A stretch of 64,000 nucleotides of DNA from Candidatus Saccharibacteria bacterium oral taxon 488 (GTDB taxonomy: Bacteria > Patescibacteriota > Saccharimonadia > Saccharimonadales > Saccharimonadaceae): positions 558,001 to 622,000 of the forward strand of contig CP047920.1 in NCBI GenBank assembly GCA_010202645.1, in the 5' to 3' direction. The position numbers were made by a program, and so were the translations under genes. The notes beneath the pieces are model-generated. The model had not been told where the DNA came from and did no database searches. It saw only the letters and a program-made list of their open reading frames with translations. Positions 25,864 through 36,062 of the stretch are shown here, piece by piece (the stretch's first letter is position 1; each line of letters opens with the position of its first letter).

Positions 25864-26666
25864 TCAAGCCTTACCGACGATGCCGCTTAGTACGCCATCC
25901 AGCTCACCCTGAGCAAGTCGTATCGCCCACTCTTGACGCTCAAGGAATGATAGCAATCCAGCCTTTAGCCCAAACCAGCCTAACTTTTTTCTAGCTTCGG
26001 CAACTTTTTTGATTGTTCCCTGAACGTATAATACTGATCACGACAATCTTGCGGAATATCTGAAATTTTGTGGTTTGGCATTATAACATTTACTAATTCC
26101 TCAACCTTCTCTGTGTCCTTTGGACGCCAGCCAGTAATTGAACGACATCCGTACGCTCCTAATTGAGCAATTGGATTAAGGATAGCGCATACTGTCTCGC
26201 CATCTTTCTTCACAAGCCACTGATCAAGACTAGATGAAGGAATTTCCGTCTCAATACCGCCAAGGCGCCAGTATAGACGACCTTCATCATCAATATAACG
26301 ATCACCGACGAAATCAAATATACCACGACGATTTTTTTTGTATGGATTAAGTCCAAAGGTTGAAATTACTAACTTATCACCGATAGCATCGGTCATTTCC
26401 CGCTGACAACCCTTCACAACAACCTTATCTGTGCTTTGCACTAATGTATCAAGGTCTCGCACCGTACCATTTTCACGTAAACACGGTAAGCACACACCGC
26501 CAGGCAGATACACAACGTGATTGTCCCAATCAATTTCGGCAGCGTTGGTAACTGCATGCAGACCCAGCCCGCCGACAACGCTATACGAGACTTCGCAATC
26601 TTCCATTCTGTCATGAATGCTGTGTTCTACCAGCAGTGGGTATATATTTTCTGAAACTTCACTCAT
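25864..26666 (-). CDS. Nucleotidyltransferase-like protein, 3' end frameshifted
   Basis: The frame runs to a stop at 25980 (228 residues). It resembles a nucleotidyltransferase-fold domain: VVGGLGLHAVTN near residue 31 and RDLDTLV, fitting the GG and D-x-D metal-binding pattern. Restoring one A in the run at 26005-26010 extends the protein with KKVAEARKKLGWFGLKAG to a stop at 25864, filling the gap before the uvrC promoter, total about 267 residues. This C-terminal extension looks genuine (Lys/Leu-rich helices). The substrate is unknown. It lies 18 bp after the HD gene. Confidence 0.6.
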
Positions 26667-26684
26667 ACTATAGTCCTTGTCCGC

Positions 26685-27422
26685 CTATTGTAAATCATTT
26701 GCCTTAGTTATATCAAGTAAATACCCTTCCAAAAACTCACTCCACTCCGGCACATCCTTTTCGCGGAAATAGGCACGAAGGAAATCAACCATAACGTGCT
26801 GGCGCTTCCCTGCTTCTATTCGCCCCGGCTCCGTTAGCATCAAGCTTTTTAGCTTCAGCAGCTTTTCAAAGAAGTGATTGATGAAGCCGTCGGTATCATG
26901 CGTGTTGCCGCTAACGTCGTATTCGTGCGCCGCTAGATCAACATTTGACCAAACCGCGGGGTCAAAAATCCGCCCACCGTGATGGCAGGCATACATCAAC
27001 CCTCGCTCAATCCCAACCGCACCAATAGCATCGCACATGTCAGCGTCAGACACCAGCTGCCCCGCCAGCCGCCGCGGCTGCTGGCCGTTCAGCCGTTTGC
27101 TATAACCAATCGCCGCAATATTTTCTAATACCGCCTGGCATAAGTCAGCGGCCACTCCCGCCTCCGCCATACTATTGACCGCGTTCGTCAATTTCTCTGC
27201 CTGCGCTTTGCCGACTAATTTGTAATCATCAACGTCATGCAACCAAGCCGTCAATAGCACTTCGTACAGATCCACTGGCTCGCTGCATTCGCTAGCAAAA
27301 CGCTCCGCCAGCAGCGCCACTCGCTCAACGTGATCATCAGCATGACCCGATGGGTCGCCGCCTAATATATCACGCACTTTATTTTTTATTGTCTCAAGTT
27401 GAGCTATTTGCCGTTCGTCCAT
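26685..27422 (-). CDS. HD-domain phosphohydrolase
   Basis: The 245-residue protein has an HD-domain metal core: DDHVERVALLAERF near residue 28, LLTAWLHDVDDYK near 58, and a later VSDADMCDAIGAVG. It resembles YedJ-like uncharacterised HD phosphohydrolases. The likely substrates are nucleotides or small phosphates. TACAAT (27429-27434) ends 6 nt before the ATG, so it looks leaderless; it leads the transcript with the nucleotidyltransferase-like gene. Confidence 0.85.
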   Translation of the reverse strand: MDERQIAQLETIKNKVRDILGGDPSGHADDHVERVALLAERFASECSEPVDLYEVLLTAWLHDVDDYKLVGKAQAEKLTNAVNSMAEAGVAADLCQAVLENIAAIGYSKRLNGQQPRRLAGQLVSDADMCDAIGAVGIERGLMYACHHGGRIFDPAVWSNVDLAAHEYDVSGNTHDTDGFINHFFEKLLKLKSLMLTEPGRIEAGKRQHVMVDFLRAYFREKDVPEWSEFLEGYLLDITKANDLQ

Positions 27423-27500
27423 AAGCTTATTGTAGCACCTACGCAGGCCTCAACCCGCTAAGCTATTTTCATTTTAGCCAAGAGGCGCTATAGTAGTGAT

Positions 27501-28919
27501 GTGAAAACAACTGTGAAAAGAAAAGTACCTGAATTTATCAAGCGATCACTGGGACGAATTCCACGATTACCAACGCCAGAACCCATTTGGCAATTAGATA
27601 AAATCGACGAGAGCCTGACGCCAAATATGCGAGCGCTGCGGATGACGATGACAATCGCCGAGGAATTATTAGCAATGGGGGTGGCTGCTCGGGACGTGGT
27701 ACATATGGCGCTAGGGATCACTGGCACATACTGCAGGCGACGGGTTCATATTGATATCAGCTCAACGCTCATTACCATATCTCAAGATCGCGGTACCGAA
27801 CGTGAACCACTCACATTAGTGCGGACGATTACCTTAAAATACGTTAATTACCAGACAATTCAGGCATTGCAAAACCTCGCCCTCACAATCCGTGACCATC
27901 ATTTACCACTGGCCGAAGCTGAAAAACGCACTGAGGAATTATTAGCAGGCTCACGAGAGCACTCGCGCTGGATCGTCTGCCTAGCAGGCGGTAGCGTGTC
28001 AATGGGCGTGGTGATTTTATTTAACGGCTCGATCCTGATGAGCGGACTGGCGTTTGTGATGGGCTTTGTGGCGACGGCGACGATGAGGATTCTGGACAAA
28101 TGGGGCCTCGCAACATTTTACCTGCAAATCATTACCGCACTCCTAATCACCCTGGCGGCGGGTGCTGCCCAGTGGCTGAATGGCTGGCTGGGCTGGCAAG
28201 TTGATACGACGATGCTGGTGATCAGCGGTATCGTGCTGTTGGTGGCGGGGCTGATGATCGTTGGCGCTTTTCAGGATGCGATTGATGAATATTATGTAAC
28301 AGCAAATGCCCGACTGCTGCGGGTAACTATGGCGACGATGGGTATTGTTGTCGGTGTAATGACCGGGCTATATATTATTCAGCGATTTGGGATTAGCTTT
28401 CCGGCTACACCAGATCGGCTGGGGCTAGCGGCAGATATACGAGCGCAATACTTGGGGGCGCTGATCATTGCCGCAGGTTTCGCGGCTGGCAATCACGCGC
28501 GTTTGTTCGGAATGCTGATTGCCGGCGGTGTCGGTGTGTTGGGGTGGTGGATATCGAGTGCACTCGTTGGGCCGCTCGGAGTCGTTATCGCAAGTGGCGT
28601 TGCTGCAACAGTTGTTGGACTGATGTCGGTGCTATTATCCCGACTATGGCGCTTTCCTTCAGTGGCCATTATCGCTGCTGGCATCGTGCCGCTGGTGCCG
28701 GGCTTATCGCTCTACAACGGCTTGATGGGGGTGATCGAAAATCCACCGACCGACCCTGAATTTTTACTGTCCCTAGCGATATTGGCGCGAGCTATCATGA
28801 TCGGCGTGGCCATCGCCATCGGTGCATCGCTTGGTAATATGATCGGCCGACCAGTACGGCGCGGTATGATTCGCTGGTATAATAAGCTCCTGCGACGACG
28901 AGAGATAAAAGTTCAATAA
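27501..28919 (+). CDS. Threonine/serine exporter family protein (ThrE)
   Basis: The 472-residue protein has a soluble N-terminal domain of the DUF1212 kind (about residues 40-160) and about ten transmembrane helices, the last block like the ThrE/YjjB half (VAIIAAGIVPLVPGLSLYNGLMG). The family exports threonine and serine. The GTG start at 27501 is supported by TATAGT (27489-27494) ending 6 nt upstream, a leaderless GTG start. It converges with dnaE. The export cargo in this organism is an inference. Confidence 0.87.
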   Translation: MKTTVKRKVPEFIKRSLGRIPRLPTPEPIWQLDKIDESLTPNMRALRMTMTIAEELLAMGVAARDVVHMALGITGTYCRRRVHIDISSTLITISQDRGTEREPLTLVRTITLKYVNYQTIQALQNLALTIRDHHLPLAEAEKRTEELLAGSREHSRWIVCLAGGSVSMGVVILFNGSILMSGLAFVMGFVATATMRILDKWGLATFYLQIITALLITLAAGAAQWLNGWLGWQVDTTMLVISGIVLLVAGLMIVGAFQDAIDEYYVTANARLLRVTMATMGIVVGVMTGLYIIQRFGISFPATPDRLGLAADIRAQYLGALIIAAGFAAGNHARLFGMLIAGGVGVLGWWISSALVGPLGVVIASGVAATVVGLMSVLLSRLWRFPSVAIIAAGIVPLVPGLSLYNGLMGVIENPPTDPEFLLSLAILARAIMIGVAIAIGASLGNMIGRPVRRGMIRWYNKLLRRREIKVQ

Positions 28920-28933
28920 AGTACGCGCAAATT

Positions 28934-31900
28934 TTATTTCAAGACTACACACTCGTCGCCCAGTGTCTGACGCAGCTGACTCATGAGCTGATCGCCAGCC
29001 TCAACACGAAACGGCATGCGCATGGCAGACTTATTTGCCTCACCCAGCACCAACACCACGTCAGTCGCACCAGCGTATTCGGAGCAGAGCGACTTGAGTG
29101 CTACTAGTTTATCATGGTCGCTCGGGTTTTTGATATGAAGAAATAGCTTTTCTGTCTCGGGCACGGCGTGCGTGGCTGCTGGATGCGGTGGCGTGTTTGT
29201 CGTGTCGGCCGGTGTTGACTTCATGTTCGTCCCTTTCGCTGTCGATACTCGGGCCGCACCTGCTCGCTGAGTCGTTTGAGTTCGGAACGCTGTACGCCGC
29301 TCTTGCTTGACTTTATTACTCATTCTTGGCGCTTCCATTTTACGGCCAGTTGACTGATACTGCCGGAGGTCATCGTCAGAAATCAGTTCAATTTCATCAG
29401 CAATCATCTTGCTCTCTGAGCCCAAATTACCATCCCGATCACGGGCTGAGTTTTTGCCGGTCACCCGAATGACAGCGTCCTGGACGAGCTTGGCGCCGAC
29501 TTGCTCATACAAATTCGGAAAAACGATCACTTCGCCCTCACCAAACTTATCTTCGATCCCGACGAATGCCATCTTGCTGCCTGACTTGGTAACGATGGTG
29601 CGCACCGTCGTGATAATACCGCCGATCGTCATCAGGCGACCGTCGTATTCTGGCACCAGCTGCGTTAATGGCTGCGCTTGCTCACTCAGATATGTTTCAT
29701 ACGCATCGAGTGGATGCGCCGAAATATACAGCCCCATCAGCTCGCGCTCCCACATCAACCGCTCTTTGTTGGTATGTTTGGCCGGCGCTGGCTGTAGCTG
29801 CATCGTTGGCTGAACATTAGCCGACTCATCACCAAGCATACCAAACAGGTCAGTCTGCCCCGACGCGGCCTCTTTCTGAGTTTTTTGAGCAAAGGCGACA
29901 ATGGTGTCAAGATTAAACAACAGGTCAGACCGATCACCAAAGCTATCAAAGGCACCAGTTTTGATCAGCGACTCCCAAGCCTTGCGGTTAAACTTGCCGG
30001 TCGACACTCGCTTGGCAAAATCTTCGACCGACTTGAACGGGCCATCAGCCTCGCGAGCACGAATAATTTCTTCCACCGCACCGACACCAACGCCCTTGAC
30101 CGCCGCCATGCCGAAACGAATCTTCTTTTCACCAGGCACCACCGCGAACTCGACGAATGACTCATTGACGTCCGGGTTGAGCACTTCAATACCCATGTGC
30201 TTACACTCAGTCATCTCGATGGCCAGGCGCTCGGTGTCGTCCTGATCACTAGTCATCAGCGCCGCCATGAACGCGTCAGGATAGTGCGCCTTGAGATACG
30301 CCGTCCAGTAGGCAATCAAGCCATAACACGCCGCGTGCGACTTATTGAAACAGTAGTTAGCAAATTCCTCCAGCGCGTCCCAGAATTGCTCGGCAATTTC
30401 CTTGGTTGCGCCACCGACCTTGACTGCGCCCTCGACAAATTCCGGCTTAACCTTTTTCATCAGGTCAATTTTCTTTTTACCCACCGCTTTACGCAAGGTG
30501 TCGGCTTGGCCGCCAGTAAAGCCGCACCACTCTTTGGAAATCTGCATAAACTGCTCCTGATAGACCAAGATGCCGTACGTATTCTTCAGCGAGTTTTCCA
30601 TACCGGGGTGTAAGTAGGTAATCTCTTCCTCGCCATGTTTACGTTTGATGAATGAGTCGATAAACTGCATCGGGCCCGGGCGGTACAAGGCCACCATGGC
30701 GATGATGTCTTCAAAGACACTTGGTTTGAGCTCGCGCAAGTACCGCTTCATGCCAGCCGACTCCAACTGGAACACGCCAGTGGTATCACCGCGCTGGAAT
30801 AATTTGTAGGTTTCTTCATCATCCAGCGGCAGCGTTGATAAATCTATTTCCGTTTTATAGACTTTACGAATAATACGCAGAGCGTTGTTAATGATGGACA
30901 GGTTAGACAAGCCCAAAAAGTCCATCTTCAGCAGCCCCAGTTCCTCAACCGGGCCCATTGGATACTGCGTTGCCACCACACCCTTTTGCGCCATCTCGAG
31001 CGGTACGTATTTCACCAAATCATCCGGCGCGATCACCACACCAGCAGCGTGCACACCGTGTGAGCGAATGGTTCCCTCCAGCTGCGAGGCAAAGTCATAG
31101 ACAGTTTTGGCGGTCGGGTTGCTTTCGTATTCTTTCTTGAGATCAGGGTCTTCCTCCAGCGACTTTTTGATGGGTACATGACGACCCTGCACAGGCGGTG
31201 GAATGAGCTTGGCCAGCCGATCAGACTCGCCATATGGCACCTGCAGCACCCGCGCCACGTCACGCACCGAAGCACGCGCCGCCATGGTACCAAAGGTACA
31301 GATGTTAGCCACTCGTTCTGAGCCATATTTCTTGGCACAATATTCGATCACCTCGCCGCGGCGCGTATCTTGAATGTCGATGTCGATGTCGGGCATGGAA
31401 ATACGGTCGGGGTTGAGAAATCGCTCAAACAGTAGGTCGTAATGCAGCGGGTCAAGGTCGGTGATGTTCAGGGCATAGGCGATGATTGAGCCAGCCGCTG
31501 AACCGCGCCCCGGCCCAAAGATAATCCCCTGAGATTTGCCCCAGTTGATAAAATCCTGGACGATCAAAAAATAGCCGTTGTAGCCCATGTTGTCGAGCAC
31601 GCCAAATTCCATGTCCAGTCGCTCAATTTGATCATCAGACAGCATGGCGCGCAGCTCGTCGTTTGGCAATTTCTTGGCGTCCTCCAGCTTCATGCCAGCG
31701 TAGCGCGCCGCCATACCGCTATACACCAGATGATCTAGATATTCTTTCTCGGACTCACCGTTTGGCGTTGGGAATTTCGGGATGAGAATATCGCCAAGTT
31801 TAATTTCTACGTCACACCGATCGGCGATGGCTTTGGTGTTGGCGATTGCCTGCGGATTGGTGGTTTGCCACCGCGAAATGATGTCTTCTGGTGTGGTCAA

Positions 31901-32701
31901 ATGCAGCTCAAAATCCTTCAAGCTCATCCGCTTTTCATCACTCAAATACGCACCAGTACCGACGCATAGCAAAATCTCATGCGCCTCTTGGTCTTCGTGA
32001 TTGAGGTAATGACCGTCGCTGGTCACCACACACGGAATATCCAGTTCCTCGCTGATGCGCTCAATGTAATCATTGACCTTTTTCTGTTCCGGCCAGTGGC
32101 TGCGCGCTTCGGGGTGGCCATGGTCTTGAAGTTCCATGTAGTATCGGTCGCCAAACACTGACTTGTACCAGCCAGCAATTTCCTTGGCCTTTTCATAATC
32201 ATCATTGCGCAAATTCTCACCCAGCTCACCACCGATACAGCCGGACATACAGATAATACCTTCATTGTATTGCTCCAGTAGCTCGTGATCAATGCGCGGT
32301 TTATAGTAGACGCCTTCGAGGTTGGCGATGGTGCTAAGCTGCATCAGGTTTTGATAACCCTTGTGATTCATGGCCAGCAGCGTCAGGTGATAACGCGCCT
32401 TGTCCTTGGCCGGGTCGCGGTCGTGACGAGTGCGCGCCGCCACGTAAGTCTCGATGCCGATAATTGGCTTGATACCAACATTCTTGGCGGCTTTATAAAA
32501 CTCGATCGCGCCCGACATCGTGCCGTGGTCAGTAATGGCACAGGCCTCCATACCCAGTTCCTTCACACGAGCCACCATGTCAGGAATTTTAGTCAGCCCA
32601 TCCAGAAGCGAATGGTGGGTGTGATTATGTAGGTGCACGTAATCAGACGGCTGCAACGTAGCCGCGGCTTGAGCTGTCGTGTTTTTCGTAGCCATCATCA
32701 T
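28934..32701 (-). CDS. dnaE: DNA polymerase III alpha subunit
   Basis: The 1255-residue replicative polymerase has a PHP domain (HNHTHHSLLDGL, then ACAITDHGTM), polymerase motifs with FGPGRGSAAGS and PDIDIDIQDTRR (the catalytic aspartates), a helix-hairpin-helix region, an OB domain and a C-terminal tail. It copies DNA with the beta clamp. The leader is unusual: an AGGAGG site lies 18 nt before the first of three ATG codons, with an ACGC/GCGT hairpin between. An in-frame stop immediately precedes the first ATG, so an earlier start is excluded. -10 TATACT is at 32741-32746. Confidence 0.95.
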   Translation of the reverse strand: MMMATKNTTAQAAATLQPSDYVHLHNHTHHSLLDGLTKIPDMVARVKELGMEACAITDHGTMSGAIEFYKAAKNVGIKPIIGIETYVAARTRHDRDPAKDKARYHLTLLAMNHKGYQNLMQLSTIANLEGVYYKPRIDHELLEQYNEGIICMSGCIGGELGENLRNDDYEKAKEIAGWYKSVFGDRYYMELQDHGHPEARSHWPEQKKVNDYIERISEELDIPCVVTSDGHYLNHEDQEAHEILLCVGTGAYLSDEKRMSLKDFELHLTTPEDIISRWQTTNPQAIANTKAIADRCDVEIKLGDILIPKFPTPNGESEKEYLDHLVYSGMAARYAGMKLEDAKKLPNDELRAMLSDDQIERLDMEFGVLDNMGYNGYFLIVQDFINWGKSQGIIFGPGRGSAAGSIIAYALNITDLDPLHYDLLFERFLNPDRISMPDIDIDIQDTRRGEVIEYCAKKYGSERVANICTFGTMAARASVRDVARVLQVPYGESDRLAKLIPPPVQGRHVPIKKSLEEDPDLKKEYESNPTAKTVYDFASQLEGTIRSHGVHAAGVVIAPDDLVKYVPLEMAQKGVVATQYPMGPVEELGLLKMDFLGLSNLSIINNALRIIRKVYKTEIDLSTLPLDDEETYKLFQRGDTTGVFQLESAGMKRYLRELKPSVFEDIIAMVALYRPGPMQFIDSFIKRKHGEEEITYLHPGMENSLKNTYGILVYQEQFMQISKEWCGFTGGQADTLRKAVGKKKIDLMKKVKPEFVEGAVKVGGATKEIAEQFWDALEEFANYCFNKSHAACYGLIAYWTAYLKAHYPDAFMAALMTSDQDDTERLAIEMTECKHMGIEVLNPDVNESFVEFAVVPGEKKIRFGMAAVKGVGVGAVEEIIRAREADGPFKSVEDFAKRVSTGKFNRKAWESLIKTGAFDSFGDRSDLLFNLDTIVAFAQKTQKEAASGQTDLFGMLGDESANVQPTMQLQPAPAKHTNKERLMWERELMGLYISAHPLDAYETYLSEQAQPLTQLVPEYDGRLMTIGGIITTVRTIVTKSGSKMAFVGIEDKFGEGEVIVFPNLYEQVGAKLVQDAVIRVTGKNSARDRDGNLGSESKMIADEIELISDDDLRQYQSTGRKMEAPRMSNKVKQERRTAFRTQTTQRAGAARVSTAKGTNMKSTPADTTNTPPHPAATHAVPETEKLFLHIKNPSDHDKLVALKSLCSEYAGATDVVLVLGEANKSAMRMPFRVEAGDQLMSQLRQTLGDECVVLK

Positions 32702-32751
32702 CTATGACGCTCTGGGCGTTACCTCCTATTTTCCTTACTCAGTATAGCATG

Positions 32752-33096
32752 TTAGCGCCGGCGCTGCATGGTATCAATCAGCTGGTTGAGAAAATCCGCC
32801 AGCGCTGGAAAGACGTCGGCAAACCGCCCCAGCAGCCAAGCTGACACCATGATTAGCACCGTTACGCCCACGAGGCTACCCATGCCAAAGAAAAAGCCGC
32901 GCCAAGAGTTTATCCAATAGATCTGCCGCCGTGATCGATGAAAATCAAAAAACAAGTCTTCAATCATTGCTTGCCGAGCGCCGTTTTCGTTATCACGCTT
33001 GATGCGATCAATGGCTCGGCGGGCTACCGAGGGACATGGGTCGGCGGCCTTCTTGTCCTCATGGCCACGTTCTCTTGACGATTTAGCTGGCGCCAT
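32752..33096 (-). CDS. DUF5665-like membrane protein
   Basis: The 114-residue protein has a basic N-terminus, a segment with FFDFHRSRRQIYWINSWRGFFFGMGS, then one hydrophobic helix (VGVTVLIMVSAWLLGRFADV). This matches DUF5665 proteins of Saccharibacteria and some other bacteria as I recall them; the function is unknown. The ATG at 33096 lies inside the end of galU (14-bp overlap), so it is coupled to it. An upstream alternative start would overlap galU much more. Confidence 0.65.
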   Translation of the reverse strand: MAPAKSSRERGHEDKKAADPCPSVARRAIDRIKRDNENGARQAMIEDLFFDFHRSRRQIYWINSWRGFFFGMGSLVGVTVLIMVSAWLLGRFADVFPALADFLNQLIDTMQRRR

Positions 33097-33991
33097 TTTC
33101 CTCAAGCCGCTTGACCAGATATTCACGAAGGCTCGCACCAAGCTTCGGATCACGCATACCAAAATCGATCACTGTCTTGAGATACTCTAGCTTGTCGCCA
33201 GTGTCATAGTACGTGCCATTGGTAATTTCTACGCCATAAAAACTATGGCCGTCATCAATCATGCTCTGCATAATCGGCTGCACTGTAAATTCGCCGTGAC
33301 CATCAAACGCATGTTTGGCCTTATCGAGATAGGTAAAGAACTCGCCCGGCAGCAGATAGCTACTGACGCTCGCGAGATCGGATGGGGCATTAGCTTTGCC
33401 TGGTTTTTCAACAATGTTCGTCATCTTGATCACACCGTCAGCAACCTGCTCACCGTTAACCACGCCGTAGCGATCAAATTCAGCATCATCAATAATCTTC
33501 TTGCACGATAGCACCGCGCCGTCTAATTTTTGCGCCGCAGTGATCATCTGGCGAAATCGGCTGGGACTAGCAGCGATAAAATCATCCGCAAACGTATAAA
33601 TAACCGGCTCATCACCATTGATCAAATGGGCGGCGCAGGTCAACGGTGTGGCATTACCGTACGGGCCTTTTTGGCGGATATAGACAAAGTTGGCCATTTC
33701 TGACAAATTATTCACGATGTCAATCAGTGGCTGTTTCTTGGCGCCGCCCGCCCGTAGATTAACCAGCAGTTCCTCGTTCGGCCTGTCGAAATGATCCTCA
33801 ATTGCTCGTTTGTTAGCGCTACCGATGATAATGATATCTTTGATGCCGGCTTCGACTAATTCCTCGACGACATACTGAATAATCGGCTTGTCGATCAGTG
33901 GCATCATTTCTTTTGGCATGGCCTTGGTCTGCGGCAAGAACCGCGTACCGAAGCCAGCGGCGGCGATGATAGCCTTGGTTGGTTTTTTCAT
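33083..33991 (-). CDS. galU: UTP--glucose-1-phosphate uridylyltransferase
   Basis: The 302-residue enzyme starts KAIIAAAGFGTRFLPQTKAMPKEMMPL, the nucleotidyl-transferase loop with its catalytic Arg and Lys, and contains EKPGKANAPSD and a GTYYDTGDKLEYLKT region typical of GalU. It makes UDP-glucose for surface polysaccharides. Shine-Dalgarno AGGAGG lies 8 nt upstream. It overlaps the Nudix gene by 4 bp. Confidence 0.95.
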   Translation of the reverse strand: MKKPTKAIIAAAGFGTRFLPQTKAMPKEMMPLIDKPIIQYVVEELVEAGIKDIIIIGSANKRAIEDHFDRPNEELLVNLRAGGAKKQPLIDIVNNLSEMANFVYIRQKGPYGNATPLTCAAHLINGDEPVIYTFADDFIAASPSRFRQMITAAQKLDGAVLSCKKIIDDAEFDRYGVVNGEQVADGVIKMTNIVEKPGKANAPSDLASVSSYLLPGEFFTYLDKAKHAFDGHGEFTVQPIMQSMIDDGHSFYGVEITNGTYYDTGDKLEYLKTVIDFGMRDPKLGASLREYLVKRLEENGAS

Positions 33992-34560
33992 GATAGTTCC
34001 TCCTGTCGTAGGTTATCTAAATAATCAAACAAAAGCGCGAATGGCCCTGTTACACATAAATCACCCGCCCGAGCGATAGCAAACAACTCTGCCGCTGAAA
34101 CAAACCGTAGTTCAGCGCCCTGGCTGCTTTCAGCTTGATCAAGGTGAATTGTATCCTCATTGTACACGCAGTCAGTCGCCAAGTACACTGCGATCTTGAT
34201 ATTGATGTACGGCCCCTCATAGCATTCACCAATATATTCAAAGCGCCCTGGCGTGCAGCCGGTCTCTTCCACTAGTTCACGCCGCGCTACCATCTCTACT
34301 GCTTCACCCGGCTCCCCGTCACCGCCGGGAAAATCATAGAGCCATTTCTCAGGGCCAGCTCGAAACTGATAGGTCATAGCGATCTTGTTATCCGTCGTCA
34401 CTGCCACCACCAACACTGACACTAGCTCCTCAGAAAAGAAGGTTGTAAACTCATGCTGTTCGCCATCCTCTGCTTGATACCGCTTGATGACGGCCGAGCG
34501 CTTGTACGCCTCGCCGACAGTCTGCGTGGTGGTTGGCTGAATACGCGTGAATGTTTTCAT
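33988..34560 (-). CDS. Nudix hydrolase, ADP-ribose pyrophosphatase-like
   Basis: The 190-residue protein has the Nudix box GGDGEPGEAVEMVARRELVEETG at about residues 75-97, preceded by the strand TYQFRAGPEKWLYDFP. The ADPRase subfamily usually carries a proline about 15-17 residues after the box, and here TPG follows soon after, so hydrolysis of ADP-ribose or a nucleotide sugar is likely. It overlaps gatB by one base and galU by 4 bp, all in one operon. Confidence 0.83.
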   Translation of the reverse strand: MKTFTRIQPTTTQTVGEAYKRSAVIKRYQAEDGEQHEFTTFFSEELVSVLVVAVTTDNKIAMTYQFRAGPEKWLYDFPGGDGEPGEAVEMVARRELVEETGCTPGRFEYIGECYEGPYINIKIAVYLATDCVYNEDTIHLDQAESSQGAELRFVSAAELFAIARAGDLCVTGPFALLFDYLDNLRQEELS

Positions 34561-36062
34561 TACAGTCGCTCTCGGATTAGTTTCTGGGCGAGACTCGGGT
34601 TGGCCTGGCCCTTAGAGCGCTTCATGACTTGACCGACGAGGTAGCCGATAGCTTTGTCTTTGCCCGAGCGAATATCAGCGATGGATGCCGCCGAGGCTGG
34701 GTCATTCAATACTTCGTCAACGATGGCTACGATCACCCCCTCGTCAGATACCTGCAGCAAGTTCTTGATTTGAGCAATCTCACGCGGCCCCTGTTTGAGA
34801 TATTGTTGGTCGAATAGACTAAGGAAAATCTCCTTGCCGCCAGTTGAACTGACCTCGTTATCCTCGACGAGCAGTGATAACTCTGTCAACCGACGCGGCC
34901 CGACATAGCCCTCTCCGATGAGATCCATATCAATCAACTCCTCCGGCGTCGAAGCAAACCAGTTAAAGATCCGCTTGACCAGCCGCTGATATTTTATCTT
35001 GTCAACTCCCAGCTCATCAAGAACAGCTTGCTCGTTATGCACCGTCAGCGTCTTGATAGCGTCAAGCAATATCGCGAGCGGCTGATGGCCGAGGATCGTC
35101 GTAATCACCGAATGATCCAACCCCAGATCAGCCCAACGCTCGCGGCACTCGCCCGGCATCAGTGGCATATATTCCTGCATACCGGCGATTTCCTCGTCAG
35201 TCAAAACAATCGGCGGGACATCCGGATCAGGCATGTAACGATAATCCTGGGCATCCTCTTTCGAGCGTTGTGAGGTAGTGATTTGCTGGTCATCGCTCCA
35301 GCCACGGGTTTCCTGCACCACTGATTCACCGCGCTCCAGTAGGTCAACTTGGCGCTTGAACTCGTATTCAGCGGCACGCTCGACGCTGCGGAATGAATTG
35401 AGGTTCTTGACTTCCGCGCGCTTGCCCAGCTCTGTCGCGCCTTTCTTGGCCACCGAAATATTGACATCAAACCGCATATTGCCATGATATAAATCACCGT
35501 GCGTCACACCTGCATACACCATCAATTTGTGCAGTTCCGAAGCGTACGCCTTGGCCTCCTCGGCAGAGTGAATATCCGGCTCAGAAACGATTTCGATCAG
35601 CGGTGTACCAGCGCGGTTGAGGTCGACCAATGAATAGCCGTCGTGGTGCGTCAACTTGCCAGCGTCCTCTTCCATGTGCGCATGATGAATCCGCACCCGC
35701 TTGAGCGAACCGTCTTCTAGCGGCGCGTCAACATAGCCAGCCAAAATAATCGGTTGGTACATTTGCGATGTCTGGTAGCCCTTTGGCAAGTCAGGATAGA
35801 AATAATGCTTGCGATCAAACCGGCTAACGCGAGCAATCGGCGCATTCAACGCTTTACCGGCGCGCACCGCCAGCTCGACGGCATACTTATTCAACACCGG
35901 CAGCATGCCCGGCAGACCAAAGTCAATCTCGTGCGTTTTTTCGTTCGGCTCAGCATTACGCGCGTCATTATCAGCCGGGCTGAATAGCTTGGTTTTGGTC
36001 GCCAGCTGGACGTGACACTCGATGCCGATAGTCATTTCATATTCATCATATACACTCATCAT
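34560..36062 (-). CDS. gatB: Aspartyl/glutamyl-tRNA(Asn/Gln) amidotransferase subunit B
   Basis: The 500-residue protein has GatB signatures: GIECHVQLATKTKLFSP, HYFYPDLPKGYQTSQ, EDAGKLTH, and DLNRAGTPLIEIVSEPD, plus a YqeY-like C-terminal tail. It binds the misacylated tRNA and carries out amidation using ammonia from GatA. It is the fourth gene of gatC-gatA-(TM protein)-gatB, with an ATGA overlap. Confidence 0.97.
   Translation of the reverse strand: MMSVYDEYEMTIGIECHVQLATKTKLFSPADNDARNAEPNEKTHEIDFGLPGMLPVLNKYAVELAVRAGKALNAPIARVSRFDRKHYFYPDLPKGYQTSQMYQPIILAGYVDAPLEDGSLKRVRIHHAHMEEDAGKLTHHDGYSLVDLNRAGTPLIEIVSEPDIHSAEEAKAYASELHKLMVYAGVTHGDLYHGNMRFDVNISVAKKGATELGKRAEVKNLNSFRSVERAAEYEFKRQVDLLERGESVVQETRGWSDDQQITTSQRSKEDAQDYRYMPDPDVPPIVLTDEEIAGMQEYMPLMPGECRERWADLGLDHSVITTILGHQPLAILLDAIKTLTVHNEQAVLDELGVDKIKYQRLVKRIFNWFASTPEELIDMDLIGEGYVGPRRLTELSLLVEDNEVSSTGGKEIFLSLFDQQYLKQGPREIAQIKNLLQVSDEGVIVAIVDEVLNDPASAASIADIRSGKDKAIGYLVGQVMKRSKGQANPSLAQKLIRERL

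Noticed and set aside
300..26012. Programmed -1 ribosomal frameshifting in the three split genes
   Set aside because: No slippery heptamer plus downstream stem or pseudoknot is clear, and single-base homopolymer losses explain all three more simply.
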